In this document: positions 10,941-23,980 of the stretch, one piece after another
Layout of the letters: every line of letters begins with the position of its first letter
How positions within the stretch are numbered: the first letter of the stretch is position 1
DNA from: Amphiduros pacificus
Taxonomy: Eukaryota > Annelida > Polychaeta > Phyllodocida > Hesionidae
Length of the DNA stretch: 64,000 nt
Assembly: GCA_949316495.1 (NCBI GenBank)
Contig: OX439000.1
Span: 67,009,070 to 67,073,069, forward strand
Direction of reading: 5' to 3'
Notes under the pieces: generated by a model
Database searches by the model: none
Told to the model about the DNA's origin: nothing
What the model saw: the letters and a program-made list of their open reading frames with translations, nothing else
Program-made: the position numbers and the translations under genes

Positions 10941-11729
10941 TGATCACAGGTTGCCATAGAGTGAAAGTCCCCAGCCCCTCTCTGTCTCTGTCCTATATAC
11001 TAATACAAGGTATGCCACTGGGAGGTCAGAATGGGTACACTGCTTTGCATTATAACCTCAGCATATATACATGTTACCAACTCAAGTAAAACAAAACTTA
11101 CACCTTTATGTGATTCATACAAGCCCTCTTACAAAATAGAGCACACATTTTTGTTCTAAATATATGTCATAAGCTAGTTAGAAGCATGTTTGTTGAAAAA
11201 AGTTTGGTCATCAACAATGTGCTGCCCATATGCCAGGCACTATTGAAAACGGTTACAGCAGTAAGTCTATATTTTTAGAGAGGGGGCTACACGTTTTCCA
11301 TACAGGCAGGCTGTGTGCATGTGGTGATCACAATTTGGCAGTCTATTAAGAATCACATAGTTATAAATCACCTTTGCAATCAATGTTTGAATATTTGTAC
11401 TTTCTTTCAAATATATCCCCCAAAGTTAATATATTTTCTTTCTTTTAAATATATGCCCCCACAGTAAATAATTATATACGTCCTTTCTTTCAAATACATG
11501 TCAATGCATTCTCAGTCAAGAAAATTATGATGTTCTGGGTGTGGAGGGTAATAACCGTTTTTTGTAACAACATGAATAAAATAAAATGGTGACATGGGTC
11601 AGAACTGCAACAGTCAATCGCCGGAGGTCGTGTTTATTTACTGGGGAAGCTTCAATATGATGGTCAGTGCATAGTGTTTCTAGAAACAGTGGATTTCGAG
11701 TCTATTTTGCCGATGTCTTTGGCTATAAT

Positions 11730-11811
11730 TGCAATTGAGCTGAATGTCAGGTCTCACACTTCACCTTGCAATTCCTGTACCTTTCAAAACGTGAAAAGTG
11801 TTTATTTGTTT
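11730..11811. repeat. Interspersed repeat 'E', copy 3 (diverged)
   Basis: GCAATTGAGCTGAATG, TCTCACA, CTTTCAAAA and AAAAGTGTTTATTTGTT recur in the order seen at 1,529-1,657. Upstream and downstream text differs, so only the right part of E is present. Confidence 0.6.
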
Positions 11812-12099
11812 TCACGGCAAGAATGTTTGAGTCACTGTCAAATGACGTCAGAAGTGGTGACGTAGCCAACTTCTCCGTATAAGTCAATGGAAACTCGGAC
11901 AATCTGCAGGTTTATTGAATGCATGAAAATCACGCTACAGCCGGCGACAACAGAGCTGCGGTTTCATTTTCAAAGCCTTTTATGTGCGTCTGCACTCTCG
12001 CAAATATTCCCACCAAGTTGTTTTCTGACACTTGCATGTGCAAAGAAAGTGAAATGGTGTGATAAACATCGGTAATCAATTGATAAACTGAACCGCAGG

Positions 12100-12152
12100 T
12101 CTGTTGTCGTCCACAGGTCTGTTGTCGTCCGCAGGTCTGTTGTCGTTGGCTG
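12100..12152. repeat. Short 17-18-bp tandem repeat
   Basis: The phrase CAGGTCTGTTGTCGT is repeated three times in a row, with single-base changes between copies. Within the cofilin intron. Confidence 0.7.
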
Positions 12153-12724
12153 TATTTCTGTTAATATTGAACGGGTATCATTAAAAATCTGCAGACCATT
12201 AAAGTCGAAGATCTTCTTTCGATGTGAGCAGTTTTTACACAGTTTTTTTAAGTTTTTGTGAAAATCAGGAGTGAAAAACATGTAAGTGTCCGGATTTGGC
12301 TGCCGGTCACTGTATACAGTTCACAACCCTTCTGCTGTTCTTTGAACTGAGCATGTGCAGAACATGAACTTCCTGCTTACTGGCCGCCATATTGAATTTA
12401 AGTCGTTGAACAAAACAGAGAATATTTCAAATGCACATTCGATGGGGAAATGTTCGACATTAAAACATTTTTGTATGTCCCGTTGTGAAAACAAACTATT
12501 ATTCACAGTTTGCATGTATTATTAATGTCTCTTGGTGATTATTTTACTTGAAAACACAGTTTAAAGGCATTGTTTACATGGGCGAAAATATGTATAATTG
12601 ACCGCAACAAACATTACTCCCGGAAGTGGTGAAAAGAAGGTGCTCTCTAGCGTATGAGCGATAATTGGTGAAAGATCGGCGAACTGTATATAAAAATAGT
12701 GATGGCAGTGGATGTCGGTCTGGC

Positions 12725-12830
12725 TGCCTGTGTCTGTGGTTTGATTTGTGAAAATATGAATGATCAGTCGTATTTCGCACATCGTTTGATTTATTAAAAT
12801 ATGAATGATCAGTCGAATTTCGCACGTCAT
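12725..12830. repeat. Local ~50-bp duplication
   Basis: AAAATATGAATGATCAGTCG followed by ATTTCGCAC occurs twice about 50 bp apart, preceded both times by TTTGATTT. This is a simple tandem duplication in the cofilin intron. Confidence 0.65.
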
Positions 12831-13226
12831 TTTTCAGGTTTGCTTTATCTTAGAAGTTTGTGGTGGAAACGTTAAATGAGAATGCTGTAGCGTATAAGTG
12901 TGAATCACGGAACACAAGACTCAGAGAGAATTCATTTCAGAAAATGGCCAGATACACAGTCGTTTCCACAATTTACAGCACCATTTGCCTTCAGGAATTT
13001 CTGATTAATTTGCTTCCTCTTTATATGCGTACGCATCGGTAAATGCGGTTCTCTTTGGTCGGAAATCCTTTTTCAGAGAACTTGGAAGTGACATTATGGC
13101 AAGTAATGAATTCTCCCTTCGTTGACCTACTTTTTGATGGGCGGAAAACCGGCACGAAGGTAGCGACATGAACACGTATTTGTAAATCAGACTTCTAATT
13201 TTTTCAGGAGACGCGAAAAGCCTTAC

Positions 13227-13519
13227 CAGTGAATAAGTATAAGTCGATCTCTCTTCCCTTGTTCTCCTAAATCTAGGAAGAAATCATAAACGCAATAGCG
13301 AGCAGAATCATGAGGAAGTATGTCCAAAAACTCCATCCACTTGTCCTCATCGGAAAGGGATGGGTCACACTCGCTTTTCTTTTTGCAGTTTGCTTCGTCG
13401 ATGATAACAGCGTCTCTTTTGTCGTTAAACTTCAGCGTCATGTACTGATAGGTGTGCTTCCCCTTCATTTCTACAAACAGTTTAATGGCCTCATCGGCCA
13501 CTGAAATACCGGAACTCAT
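13227..13519 (-). CDS. ADF/cofilin, first coding exon
   Basis: Encodes residues 1-97 and the first two bases of Trp98, ending at donor GTAAGG (13,226-13,221, minus strand). The start chosen is the first in-frame ATG, in the context CACCATGA. The protein begins MSSGISVADEAIKLF, which keeps Ser3, the regulatory LIM-kinase site of cofilins. Conserved features seen are the N-terminal helix GISVADEAIKLFVEMKG and the segment FLDILPHDSARYCVYDF, matching the family's 'F...LPxxDCRYxxYDF' block. The exon closes with the strand LILIHW, which continues into SPDT of the last exon. The central segment CKKKSECDPSLSDEDKW is more polar than usual. It is probably a functional gene: no stop or frameshift lies in 150 codons. 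An additional untranslated 5' exon cannot be excluded. Confidence 0.9.
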
Positions 13520-13768
13520 GGTGTATGGCTTTGAATCAGGAAGATATCCACTCAACGGCTGGGGACCAAATGTTCTATTTTAATCTTGACTTCCAATATC
13601 CTTATACGGATACGCGCAACAAGTGACTCCACTTCGCAGTTTGTTGCACTTGAATGTGTGCAACCGTTCAAAGAGTGTCTAGCGGTCCAGGTTTAAAATA
13701 ATTACCAGGATTTTCCACCAGAGTGCCATGTACACCTCCCCGCCCTCTTGTGTAAAATTGAAAATCTA
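13520..13768 (-). promoter_or_regulatory. Upstream region of the cofilin gene, squeezed between start codon and repeat array
   Basis: Only about 250 bp separate the cofilin ATG from the first unit of the 473-bp array, so the promoter and 5' untranslated region must lie here or extend into the array. I see no obvious TATA box at a certain distance. The region is somewhat more CpG-containing than its surroundings (GCGCGTATCCG on the minus strand). The assignment is by position only. Confidence 0.35.
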
Positions 13769-15701
13769 GGGCCTCGGACCACTATTAATATGTCCCATTG
13801 AAAACCATAGTAAATGCCTCACCTTCAAAAATTCATAAAAAATATATGTATCGACCTAGGGTATTTTGAACAATATTTATCAGATGGCAAAAATATTCAT
13901 CTTTCTAAAAGCAGAGTATGAAGTTAGGTTGACCATTGAAATTTTTTGCTATGACCTGTTAAAGCGCCACCTATCTTGAAAACAAAGAACAGAACATGGA
14001 AATATAGGAATGAGCCCCTGACAGCAAAGATCAATATATAGTCCCTTGAATTATTCTCATTATTTTTCTAATAACTTCGAAAAACAAGCCATTATTGTAC
14101 TATTAAATAGCACTATTCATTTTATGTCTAATGTGATCTGCATCTCGTTATTATCATGTATAATAAGGGGGAGTAGGAAATTATCAAGCACTACTTTCGT
14201 ATGTTCTTGTCCCACATATCAAATAGTAGACCCAGGTCTAGGGCCTCAGACCACTATTACAATGTCCCATTGAAAACCATAGTAAATGCCTCACCTTCAA
14301 AAATTCATGGAAAATATTCGTATCGACCTAGGGTATTTTGAAAAATACTTATAAGATGGCAAAAATATTTATCTTTCTAAAAGCAGAGTATGAAGTTAGG
14401 TTGACCATTGAAATTTTTTGCTGGGATCTGTTAAAGCGCCACCTACCTAGAAAACAAAGAACAGAACATGGCAATATAGAAATGAGCCCCTGATAGCAAA
14501 GATCAATATATAGTCCCTTCAATTATTCTCATTATTTTTCTAATAACTTTGACAAAACAAGCCATTATTGTGCTATTAAATATCACTATTCATTTTATGT
14601 CTAATGTGATCTGCATCTCGTTATTATCATGTATAATAAGGGGGAGTAGGAAATTATCAAGCACTACTTTCGTATGTTCTTGTCCCACATATCAAATAGT
14701 AGACCCAGGTCTAGGGCCTCGGACCACTATTACAATGTCCCATTGAAAACCATAGTAAATGCCTCACCTTAAAAAATTCATGGAAAATATTCGTATCGAC
14801 CTAGGGTATTTTGAAAAATACTTATAAGATGGCAAAAATATTTATCTTTCTAAAAGCAGAGTATGAAGTTAGGTTGACCATTGAAATTTTTTGCTGGGAT
14901 CTGTTAAAGCGCCACCTACCTTGAAAACAAAGAACAGAACATGGCAATATAGAAATGAGCCCCTGATAGCAAAGATCAATATATAGTCCCTTCAATTATT
15001 CTCATTATTTTTCTAATAACTTTGACAAAACAAGCCATTATTGTGCTATTAAATATCACTATTCATTTTATGTCTAATGTGATCTGCATCTCGTTATTAT
15101 CATGTATAATAAGGGGGAGTAGGAAATTATCAAGCACTACTTTCGTATGTTCTTGTCCCACATATCAAATAGTAGACCCAGGTCTAGGGCCTCGGACCAC
15201 TATTACAATGTCCCATTGAAAACCATAGTAAATGCCTCACCTTCAAAAATTCATGGAAAATATTCGTATCGACCTAGGGTATTTTGAAAAATACTTATAA
15301 GATGGCAAAAATATTTATCTTTCTAAAAGCAGAGTATGAAGTTAGGTTGACCATTGAAATTTTTTGCTGGGATCTGTTAAAGCGCCACCTACCTTGAAAA
15401 CAAAGAACAGAACATGGCAATATAGAAATGAGCCCCTGATAGCAAAGATCAATATATAGTCCCTTCAATTATTCTCATTATTTTTCTAATAACTTTGACA
15501 AAACAAGCCATTATTGTACTATTAAATATCACTATTCATTTTATGTCTAATGTGATCTGCATCTCGTTATTATCATGTATAATAAGGGGGAGTAGGAAAT
15601 TATCAAGCACTACTTTCGTATGTTCTTGTCCCACATATCAAATAGTAGACCCAGGTCTAGGGCCTCGGACCACTATTACAATGTCCCATTGAAAACCATA
15701 G

Positions 15702-16039
15702 TTTGTTTGTTTGTTTGTTTGTTTGTTTGTTTGTTTGGGGTTTTACATCACTTTCAACATTATTTCAGTTATTTCGTGATGAGACCTACTTGAAGCAGAT
15801 ATAGTGCTGCCTCACTGAATTGTCATGTCGCTGGTCCTTGACATGACAACCCACCCGGTCACAGATTTACAAGGACAACGGGTTAACCCTTTAGGCACGG
15901 GCCTCAGCTCATGTGGGAAATTGTGTCATGAGTTCAATCTCGGCACCGCCGGGGTTCGAACCCACGACCTTCGGATCACCACAGAGGAACTGGTGCTAAT
16001 AAGCTGGCGCCCTAACCAACTGCGCCACGGCCCGTGGCG
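15702..16039 (-). mobile_element. tRNA-derived SINE, array copy 1
   Basis: On the minus strand the SINE starts CGCCACGGGCCG. It has Pol III A-box TGGCGCAGTTGG and B-box GGTTCGAACCC, then a ~200-bp body, then the tail GTAAAACCCC with (AAAC)n. The 10-bp direct repeat AAAACCATAG flanks it on both sides. This copy has a few private differences (for example CCTTCGGATC), so it may be the most diverged of the nine. It has the tRNA-related head and retroposed (AAAC)n tail common in marine invertebrates. Partner LINE unknown. Confidence 0.93.
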
Positions 16040-16522
16040 AAAACCATAGTAAATGCCTCACCTTAAAAAATTCATGGAAAATATTCGTATCGACCTAGGG
16101 TATTTTGAAAAATACTTATAAGATGGCAAAAATATTTATCTTTCTAAAAGCAGAGTATGAAGTTAGGTTGACCATTGAAATTTTTTGCTGGGATCTGTTA
16201 AAGCGCCACCTACCTTGAAAACAAAGAACAGAACATGGCAATATAGAAATGAGCCCCTGATAGCAAAGATCAATATATAGTCCCTTCAATTATTCTCATT
16301 ATTTTTCTAATAACTTTGACAAAACAAGCCATTATTGTGCTATTAAATATCACTATTCATTTTATGTCCAATGTGATCTGCATCTCGTTATTATCATGTA
16401 TAATAAGGGGGAGTAGGAAATTATCAAGCACTACTTTCGTATGTTCTTGTCCCACATATCAAATAGTAGACCCAGGTCTAGGGCCTCGGACCACTATTAC
16501 AATATCCCATTGAAAACCATAG

Positions 16523-16852
16523 TTTGTTTGTTTGTTTGTTTGTTTGTTTGGGGTTTTACATCACTTTCAACATTATTTCAGTTATTTCGTGATGAGACCT
16601 ACTTGAAGCAGATATAGTGCTGCCTCACTGAATTGTCATGTCGCAGGTCCTTGACATGACAACCCACCCGGTCACAGATTTACAAGGACAACGGGTTAAC
16701 CCTTTAGGCACGGGCCTCAGCTCATGTGGGAAATTGTGTCATGAGTTCAATCTCGGCACGGCCGGGGTTCGAACCCACGACCTTTGGATCACCACAGAGG
16801 AACTGGTGCTAATAAGCTGGCGCCCTAACCAACTGCGCCACGGCCCGTGGCG
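16523..16852 (-). mobile_element. tRNA-derived SINE, array copy 2
   Basis: Same SINE, same orientation and same AAAACCATAG flanks as copy 1. The (AAAC)n tail is shorter. Carries the GTCGCAGGTCC variant on the plus strand. Confidence 0.93.
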
Positions 16853-17335
16853 AAAACCATAGTAAATGCCTCACCTTCAAAAATTCATGGAAAATATTCG
16901 TATCGACCTAGGGTATTTTGAAAAATACTTATAAGATGGCAAAAATATTTATCTTTCTAAAAGCAGAGTATGAAGTTAGGTTGACCATTGAAATTTTTTG
17001 CTGGGATCTGTTAAAGCGCCACCTACCTTGAAAACAAAGAACAGAACATGGCAATATAGAAATGAGCCCCTGATAGCAAAGATCAATATATAGTCCCTTC
17101 AATTATTCTCATTATTTTTCTAATAACTTTGACAAAACAAGCCATTATTGTGCTATTAAATATCACTTTTCATTTTATGTCTAATGTGATCTGCATCTCG
17201 TTATTATCATGTATAATAAGGGGGAGTAGGAAATTATCAAGCACTACTTTCGTATGTTCTTGTCCCACATATCAAATAGTAGACCCAGGTCTAGGGCCTC
17301 GGACCACTATTACAATGTCCCATTGAAAACCATAG

Positions 17336-17669
17336 TTTGTTTGTTTGTTTGTTTGTTTGTTTGTTTGGGGTTTTACATCACTTTCAACATTATTTCAGTT
17401 ATTTCGTGATGAGACCTACTTGAAGCAGATATAGTGCTGCCTCACTGAATTGTCATGTCGCAGGTCCTTGACATGACAACCCACCCGGTCACAGATTTAC
17501 AAGGACAACGGGTTAACCCTTTAGGCACGGGCCTCAGCTCATGTGGGAAATTGTGTCATGAGTTCAATCTCGGCACGGCCGGGGTTCGAACCCACGACCT
17601 TTGGATCACCACAGAGGAACTGGTGCTAATAAGCTGGCGCCCTAACCAACTGCGCCACGGCCCGTGGCG
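17336..17669 (-). mobile_element. tRNA-derived SINE, array copy 3
   Basis: Same SINE and flanks. GTCGCAGGTCC variant; intermediate tail length. Confidence 0.93.
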
Positions 17670-18152
17670 AAAACCATAGTAAATGCCTCACCTTAAAAAA
17701 TTCATGGAAAATATTCGTATCGACCTAGGTTATTTTGAAAAATACTTATAAGATGGCAAAAATATTTATCTTTCTAAAAGCAGAGTATGAAGTTAGGTTG
17801 ACCATTGAAATTTTTTGCTGGGATCTGTTAAAGCGCCACCTACCTTGAAAACAAAGAACAGAACATGGCAATATAGAAATGAGCCCCTGATAGCAAAGAT
17901 CAATATATAGTCCCTTCAATTATTCTCATTATTTTTCTAATAACTTTGACAAAACAAGCCATTATTGTGCTATTAAATATCACTATTCATTTTATGTCTA
18001 ATGTGATCTGCATCTCGTTATTATCATGTATAATAAGGGGGAGTAGGAAATTATCAAGCACTACGTTCGTATGTTCTTGTCCCACATATCAAATAGTAGA
18101 CCCAGGTCTAGGGCCTCGGACCACTATTACAATGTCCCATTGAAAACCATAG

Positions 18153-18482
18153 TTTGTTTGTTTGTTTGTTTGTTTGTTTGGGGTTTTACATCACTTTCAA
18201 CATTATTTCAGTTATTTCGTGATGAGACCTACTTGAAGCAGATATAGTGCTGCCTCACTGAATTGTCATGTCGCTGGTCCTTGACATGACAACCCAACCG
18301 GTCACAGATTTACAAGGACAACGGGTTAACCCTTTAGGCACGGGCCTCAGCTCATGTGGGAAATTGTGTCATGAGTTCAATCTCGGCACGGCCGGGGTTC
18401 GAACCCACGACCTTTGGATCACCACAGAGGAACTGGTGCTAATAAGCTGGCGCCCTAACCAACTGCGCCACGGCCCGTGGCG
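18153..18482 (-). mobile_element. tRNA-derived SINE, array copy 4
   Basis: Same SINE and flanks. Carries the paired variants GTCGCTGGTCC and CAACCCAACCGG, shared only with copy 6. Confidence 0.93.
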
Positions 18483-18965
18483 AAAACCATAGTAAATGCC
18501 TCACCTTAAAAAATTCATGGAAAATATTCGTATCGACCTAGGGTATTTTGAAAAATACTTATAAGATGGCAAAAATATTTATCTTTCTAAAAGCAGAGTA
18601 TGAAGTTAGGTTGACCATTGAAATTTTTTGCTGGGATCTGTTAAAGCGCCACCTACCTTGAAAACAAAGAACAGAACATGGCAATATAGAAATGAGCCCC
18701 TGATAGCAAAGATCAATATATAGTCCCTTCAATTATTCTCATTAATTTTCTAATAACTTTGACAAAACAAGCCATTATTGTGCTATTAAATATCACTATT
18801 CATTTTATGTCTAATGTGATCTGCATCTCGTTATTATCATGTATAATAAGGGGGAGTAGGAAATTATCAAGCACTACTTTCGTATGTTCTTGTCCCACAT
18901 ATCAAATAGTAGACCCAGGTCTAGGGCCTCGGACCACTATTACAATGTCCCATTGAAAACCATAG

Positions 18966-19292
18966 TTTGTTTGTTTGTTTGTTTGTTTGGGGTTTTACAT
19001 CACTTTCAACATTATTTCAGTTATTTCGTGATGAGACCTACTTGAAGCAGATATAGTGGCTGCCTCACTGAATTGTCATGTCGCAGGTCCTTGACATGAC
19101 AACCCACCCGGTCACAGATTTACAAGGACAACGGGTTAACCCTTTAGGCACGGGCCTCAGCTCATGTGGGAAATTGTGTCATGAGTTCAATCTCGGCACG
19201 GCCGGGGTTCGAACCCACGACCTTTGGATCACCACAGAGGAACTGGTGCTAATAAGCTGGCGCCCTAACCAACTGCGCCACGGCCCGTGGCG
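18966..19292 (-). mobile_element. tRNA-derived SINE, array copy 5
   Basis: Same SINE and flanks, with the shortest (AAAC)n tail. Has an extra G (ATAGTGGCTGCC) shared with copy 7. Confidence 0.93.
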
Positions 19293-19775
19293 AAAACCAT
19301 AGTAAATGCCTCACCTTCAAAAATTCATGGAAAATATTCGTATCGACCTAGGGTATTTTGAAAAATACTTATAAGATGGCAAAAATATTTATCTTTCTAA
19401 AAGCAGAGTATGAAGTTAGGTTGACCATTGAAATTTTTTGCTGGGATCTGTTAAAGCGCCACCTACCTTGAAAACAAAGAACAGAACATGGCAATATAGA
19501 AATGAGCCCCTGATAGCAAAGATCAATATATAGTCCCTTCAATTATTCTCATTATTTTTCTAATAACTTTGACAAAACAAGCCATTATTGTGCTATTAAA
19601 TATCACTATTCATTTTATGTCTAATGTGATCTGCATCTCGTTATTATCATGTATAATAAGGGGGAGTAGGAAATTATCAAGCACTACTTTCGTATGTTCT
19701 TGTCCCACATATCAAATAGTAGACCCAGGTCTAGGGCCTCGGACCACTATTACAATGTCCCATTGAAAACCATAG

Positions 19776-20109
19776 TTTGTTTGTTTGTTTGTTTGTTTGT
19801 TTGTTTGGGGTTTTACATCACTTTCAACATTATTTCAGTTATTTCGTGATGAGACCTACTTGAAGCAGATATAGTGCTGCCTCACTGAATTGTCATGTCG
19901 CTGGTCCTTGACATGACAACCCAACCGGTCACAGATTTACAAGGACAACGGGTTAACCCTTTAGGCACGGGCCTCAGCTCATGTGGGAAATTGTGTCATG
20001 AGTTCAATCTCGGCACGGCCGGGGTTCGAACCCACGACCTTTGGATCACCACAGAGGAACTGGTGCTAATAAGCTGGCGCCCTAACCAACTGCGCCACGG
20101 CCCGTGGCG
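19776..20109 (-). mobile_element. tRNA-derived SINE, array copy 6
   Basis: Same SINE and flanks. Shares the GTCGCTGG and CCAACCGG variants with copy 4, pointing to duplication of multi-unit blocks. Confidence 0.93.
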
Positions 20110-22011
20110 AAAACCATAGTAAATGCCTCACCTTAAAAAATTCATGGAAAATATTCGTATCGACCTAGGGTATTTGGAAAAATACTTATAAGATGGCAAA
20201 AATATTTATCTTTCTAAAAGCAGAGTATGAAGTTAGGTTGACCATTGAAATTTTTTGCTGGGATCTGTTAAAGCGCCACCTACCTTGAAAACAAAGAACA
20301 GAACATGGCAATATAGAAATGAGCCCCTGATAGCAAAGATCAATATATAGTCCCTTGAATTATTCTCATTATTTTTCTAATAACTTTGACAAAACAAGCC
20401 ATTATTGTGCTATTAAATATCACTATTCATTTTATGTCTAATGTGATCTGCATCTCGTTATTATCATGTATAATAAGGGGGAGTAGGAAATTATCAAGCA
20501 CTACTTTCGTATGTTCTTGTCCCACATATCAAATAGTAGACCCAGGTCTAGGGCCTCAGACCACTATTACAATGTCCCATTGAAAACCATAGTAAATGCC
20601 TCACCTTCAAAAATTCATGGAAAATATTCGTATCGACCTAGGGTATTTTGAAAAATACTTATAAGATGGCAAAAATATTTATCTTTCTAAAAGCAGAGTA
20701 TGAAGTTAGGTTGACCATTGATTTTTTTTGCTGGGATCTGTTAAAGCGCCACCTACCTAGAAAACAAAGAACAGAACATGGCAATATAGAAATGAGCCCC
20801 TGATAGCAAAGATCAATATATAGTCCCTTCAATTATTCTCATTATTTTTCTAATAACTTTGACAAAACAAGCCATTATTGTGCTATTAAATATCACTATT
20901 CATTTTATGTCTAATGTGATCTGCATCTCGTTATTATCATGTATAATAAGGGGGAGTAGGAAATTATCAAGCACTACTTTCGTATGTTCTTGTCCCACAT
21001 ATCAAATAGTAGACCCAGGTCTAGGGCCTCGGACCACTATTACAATGTCCCATTGAAAACCATAGTAAATGCCTCACCTTCAAAAATTCATGGAAAATAT
21101 TCGTATCGACCTAGGGTATTTTGAAAAATACTTATAAGATGGCAAAAATATTTATCTTTCTAAAAGCAGAGTATGAAGTTAGGTTGACCATTGAAATTTT
21201 TTGCTGGGATCTGTTAAAGCGCCACCTACCTAGAAAACAAAGAACAGAACATGGCAATATAGAAATGAGCCCCTGATAGCAAAGATCAATATATAGTCCC
21301 TTCAATTATTCTCATTATTTTTCTAATAACTTTGACAAAACAAGCCATTATTGTGCTATTAAATATCACTATTCATTTTATGTCTAATGTGATCTGCATC
21401 TCGTTATTATCATGTATAATAAGGGGGAGTAGGAAATTATCAAGCACTACTTTCGTATGTTCTTGTCCCACATATCAAATAGTAGACCCAGGTCTAGGGC
21501 CTCGGACCACTATTACAATGTCCCATTGAAAACCATAGTAAATGCCTCACCTTCAAAAATTCATGGAAAATATTCGTATCGACCTAGGGTATTTTGAAAA
21601 ATACTTATAAGATGGCAAAAATATTTATCTTTCTAAAAGCAGAGTATGAAGTTAGGTTGACCATTGAAATTTTTTGCTGGGATCTGTTAAAGCGCCACCT
21701 ACCTTGAAAACAAAGAACAGAACATGGCAATATAGAAATGAGCCCCTGATAGCAAAGATCAATATATAGTCCCTTCAATTATTCTCATTATTTTTCTAAT
21801 AACTTTGACAAAACAAGCCATTATTGTGCTATTAAATATCACTATTCATTTTATGTCTAATGTGATCTGCATCTCGTTATTATCATGTATAATAAGGGGG
21901 AGTAGGAAATTATCAAGCACTACTTTCGTATGTTCTTGTCCCACATATCAAATAGTAGACCCAGGTCTAGGGCCTCGGACCACTACTACAATGTCCCATT
22001 GAAAACCATAG

Positions 22012-22350
22012 TTTGTTTGTTTGTTTGTTTGTTTGTTTGTTTGTTTGGGGTTTTACATCACTTTCAACATTATTTCAGTTATTTCGTGATGAGACCTACT
22101 TGAAGCAGATATAGTGGCTGCCTCACTGAATTGTCATGTCGCAGGTCCTTGACATGACAACCCACCCGGTCACAGATTTACAAGGACAACGGGTTAACCC
22201 TTTAGGCACGGGCCTCAGCTCATGTGGGAAATTGTGTCATGAGTTCAATCTCGGCACGGCCGGGGTTCGAACCCACGACCTTTGGATCACCACAGAGGAA
22301 CTGGTGCTAATAAGCTGGCGCCCTAACCAACTGCGCCACGGCCCGTGGCG
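22012..22350 (-). mobile_element. tRNA-derived SINE, array copy 7
   Basis: Same SINE and flanks. Shares the extra G with copy 5. It follows three SINE-free junctions. Confidence 0.93.
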
Positions 22351-22833
22351 AAAACCATAGTAAATGCCTCACCTTCAAAAATTCATGGAAAATATTCGTA
22401 TCGACCTAGGGTATTTTGAAAAATACTTATAAGATGGCAAAAATATTTATCTTTCTAAAAGCAGAGTATGAAGTTAGGTTGACCATTGAAATTTTTTGCT
22501 GGGATCTGTTAAAGCGCCACCTACCTTGAAAACAAAGAACAGAACATGGCAATATAGAAATGAGCCCCTGATAGCAAAGATCAATATATAGTCCCTTCAA
22601 TTATTCTCATTATTTTTCTAATAACTTTGACAAAACAAGCCATTATTGTGCTATTAAATATCACTATTCATTTTATGTCTAATGTGATCTGCATCTCGTT
22701 ATTATCATGTATAATAAGGGGGAGTAGGAAATTATCAAGCACTACTTTCGTATGTTCTTGTCCCACATATCAAATAGTAGACCCAGGTCTAGGGCCTCGG
22801 ACCACTATTACAATGTCCCATTGAAAACCATAG

Positions 22834-23167
22834 TTTGTTTGTTTGTTTGTTTGTTTGTTTGTTTGGGGTTTTACATCACTTTCAACATTATTTCAGTTAT
22901 TTCGTGATGAGACCTACTTGAAGCAGATATAGTGCTGCCTCACTGAATTGTCATGTCGCAGGTCCTTGACATGACAACCCACCCGGTCACAGATTTACAA
23001 GGACAACGGGTTAACCCTTTAGGCACGGGCCTCAGCTCATGTGGGAAATTGTGTCATGAGTTCAATCTCGGCACGGCCGGGGTTCGAACCCACGACCTTT
23101 GGATCACCACAGAGGAACTGGTGCTAATAAGCTGGCGCCCTAACCAACTGCGCCACGGCCCGTGGCG
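22834..23167 (-). mobile_element. tRNA-derived SINE, array copy 8
   Basis: Same SINE and flanks; GTCGCAGGTCC variant without the extra G. Confidence 0.93.
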
Positions 23168-23650
23168 AAAACCATAGTAAATGCCTCACCTTCAAAAATT
23201 CATGGAAAATATTCGTATCGACCTAGGGTATTTTGAAAAATACTTATAAGATGGCAAAAATATTTATCTTTCTAAAAGCAGAGTATGAAGTTAGGTTGAC
23301 CATTGAAATTTTTTGCTGGGATCTGTTAAAGCGCCACCTACCTTGAAAACAAAGAACAGAACATGGCAATATAGAAATGAGCCCCTGATAGCAAAGATCA
23401 ATATATAGTCCCTTCAATTATTCTCATTATTTTTCTAATAACTTTGACAAAACAAGCCATTATTGTGCTATTAAATATCACTATTCATTTTATGTCTAAT
23501 GTGATCTGCATCTCGTTATTATCATGTATAATAAGGGGGAGTAGGAAATTATCAAGCACTACTTTCGTATGTTCTTGTCCCACATATCAAATAGTAGACC
23601 CAGGTCTAGGGCCTCGGACCACTATTACAATGTCCCATTGAAAACCATAG

Positions 23651-23980
23651 TTTGTTTGTTTGTTTGTTTGTTTGTTTGGGGTTTTACATCACTTTCAACA
23701 TTATTTCAGTTATTTCGTGATGAGACCTACTTGAAGCAGATATAGTGCTGCCTCACTGAATTGTCATGTCGCAGGTCCTTGACATGACAACCCACCCGGT
23801 CACAGATTTACAAGGACAACGGGTTAACCCTTTAGGCACGGGCCTCAGCTCATGTGGGAAATTGTGTCATGAGTTCAATCTCGGCACGGCCGGGGTTCGA
23901 ACCCACGACCTTTGGATCACCACAGAGGAACTGGTGCTAATAAGCTGGCGCCCTAACCAACTGCGCCACGGCCCGTGGCG
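23651..23980 (-). mobile_element. tRNA-derived SINE, array copy 9
   Basis: Same SINE and flanks; GTCGCAGGTCC variant. It is the last copy, one unit before the end of the array. Confidence 0.93.
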
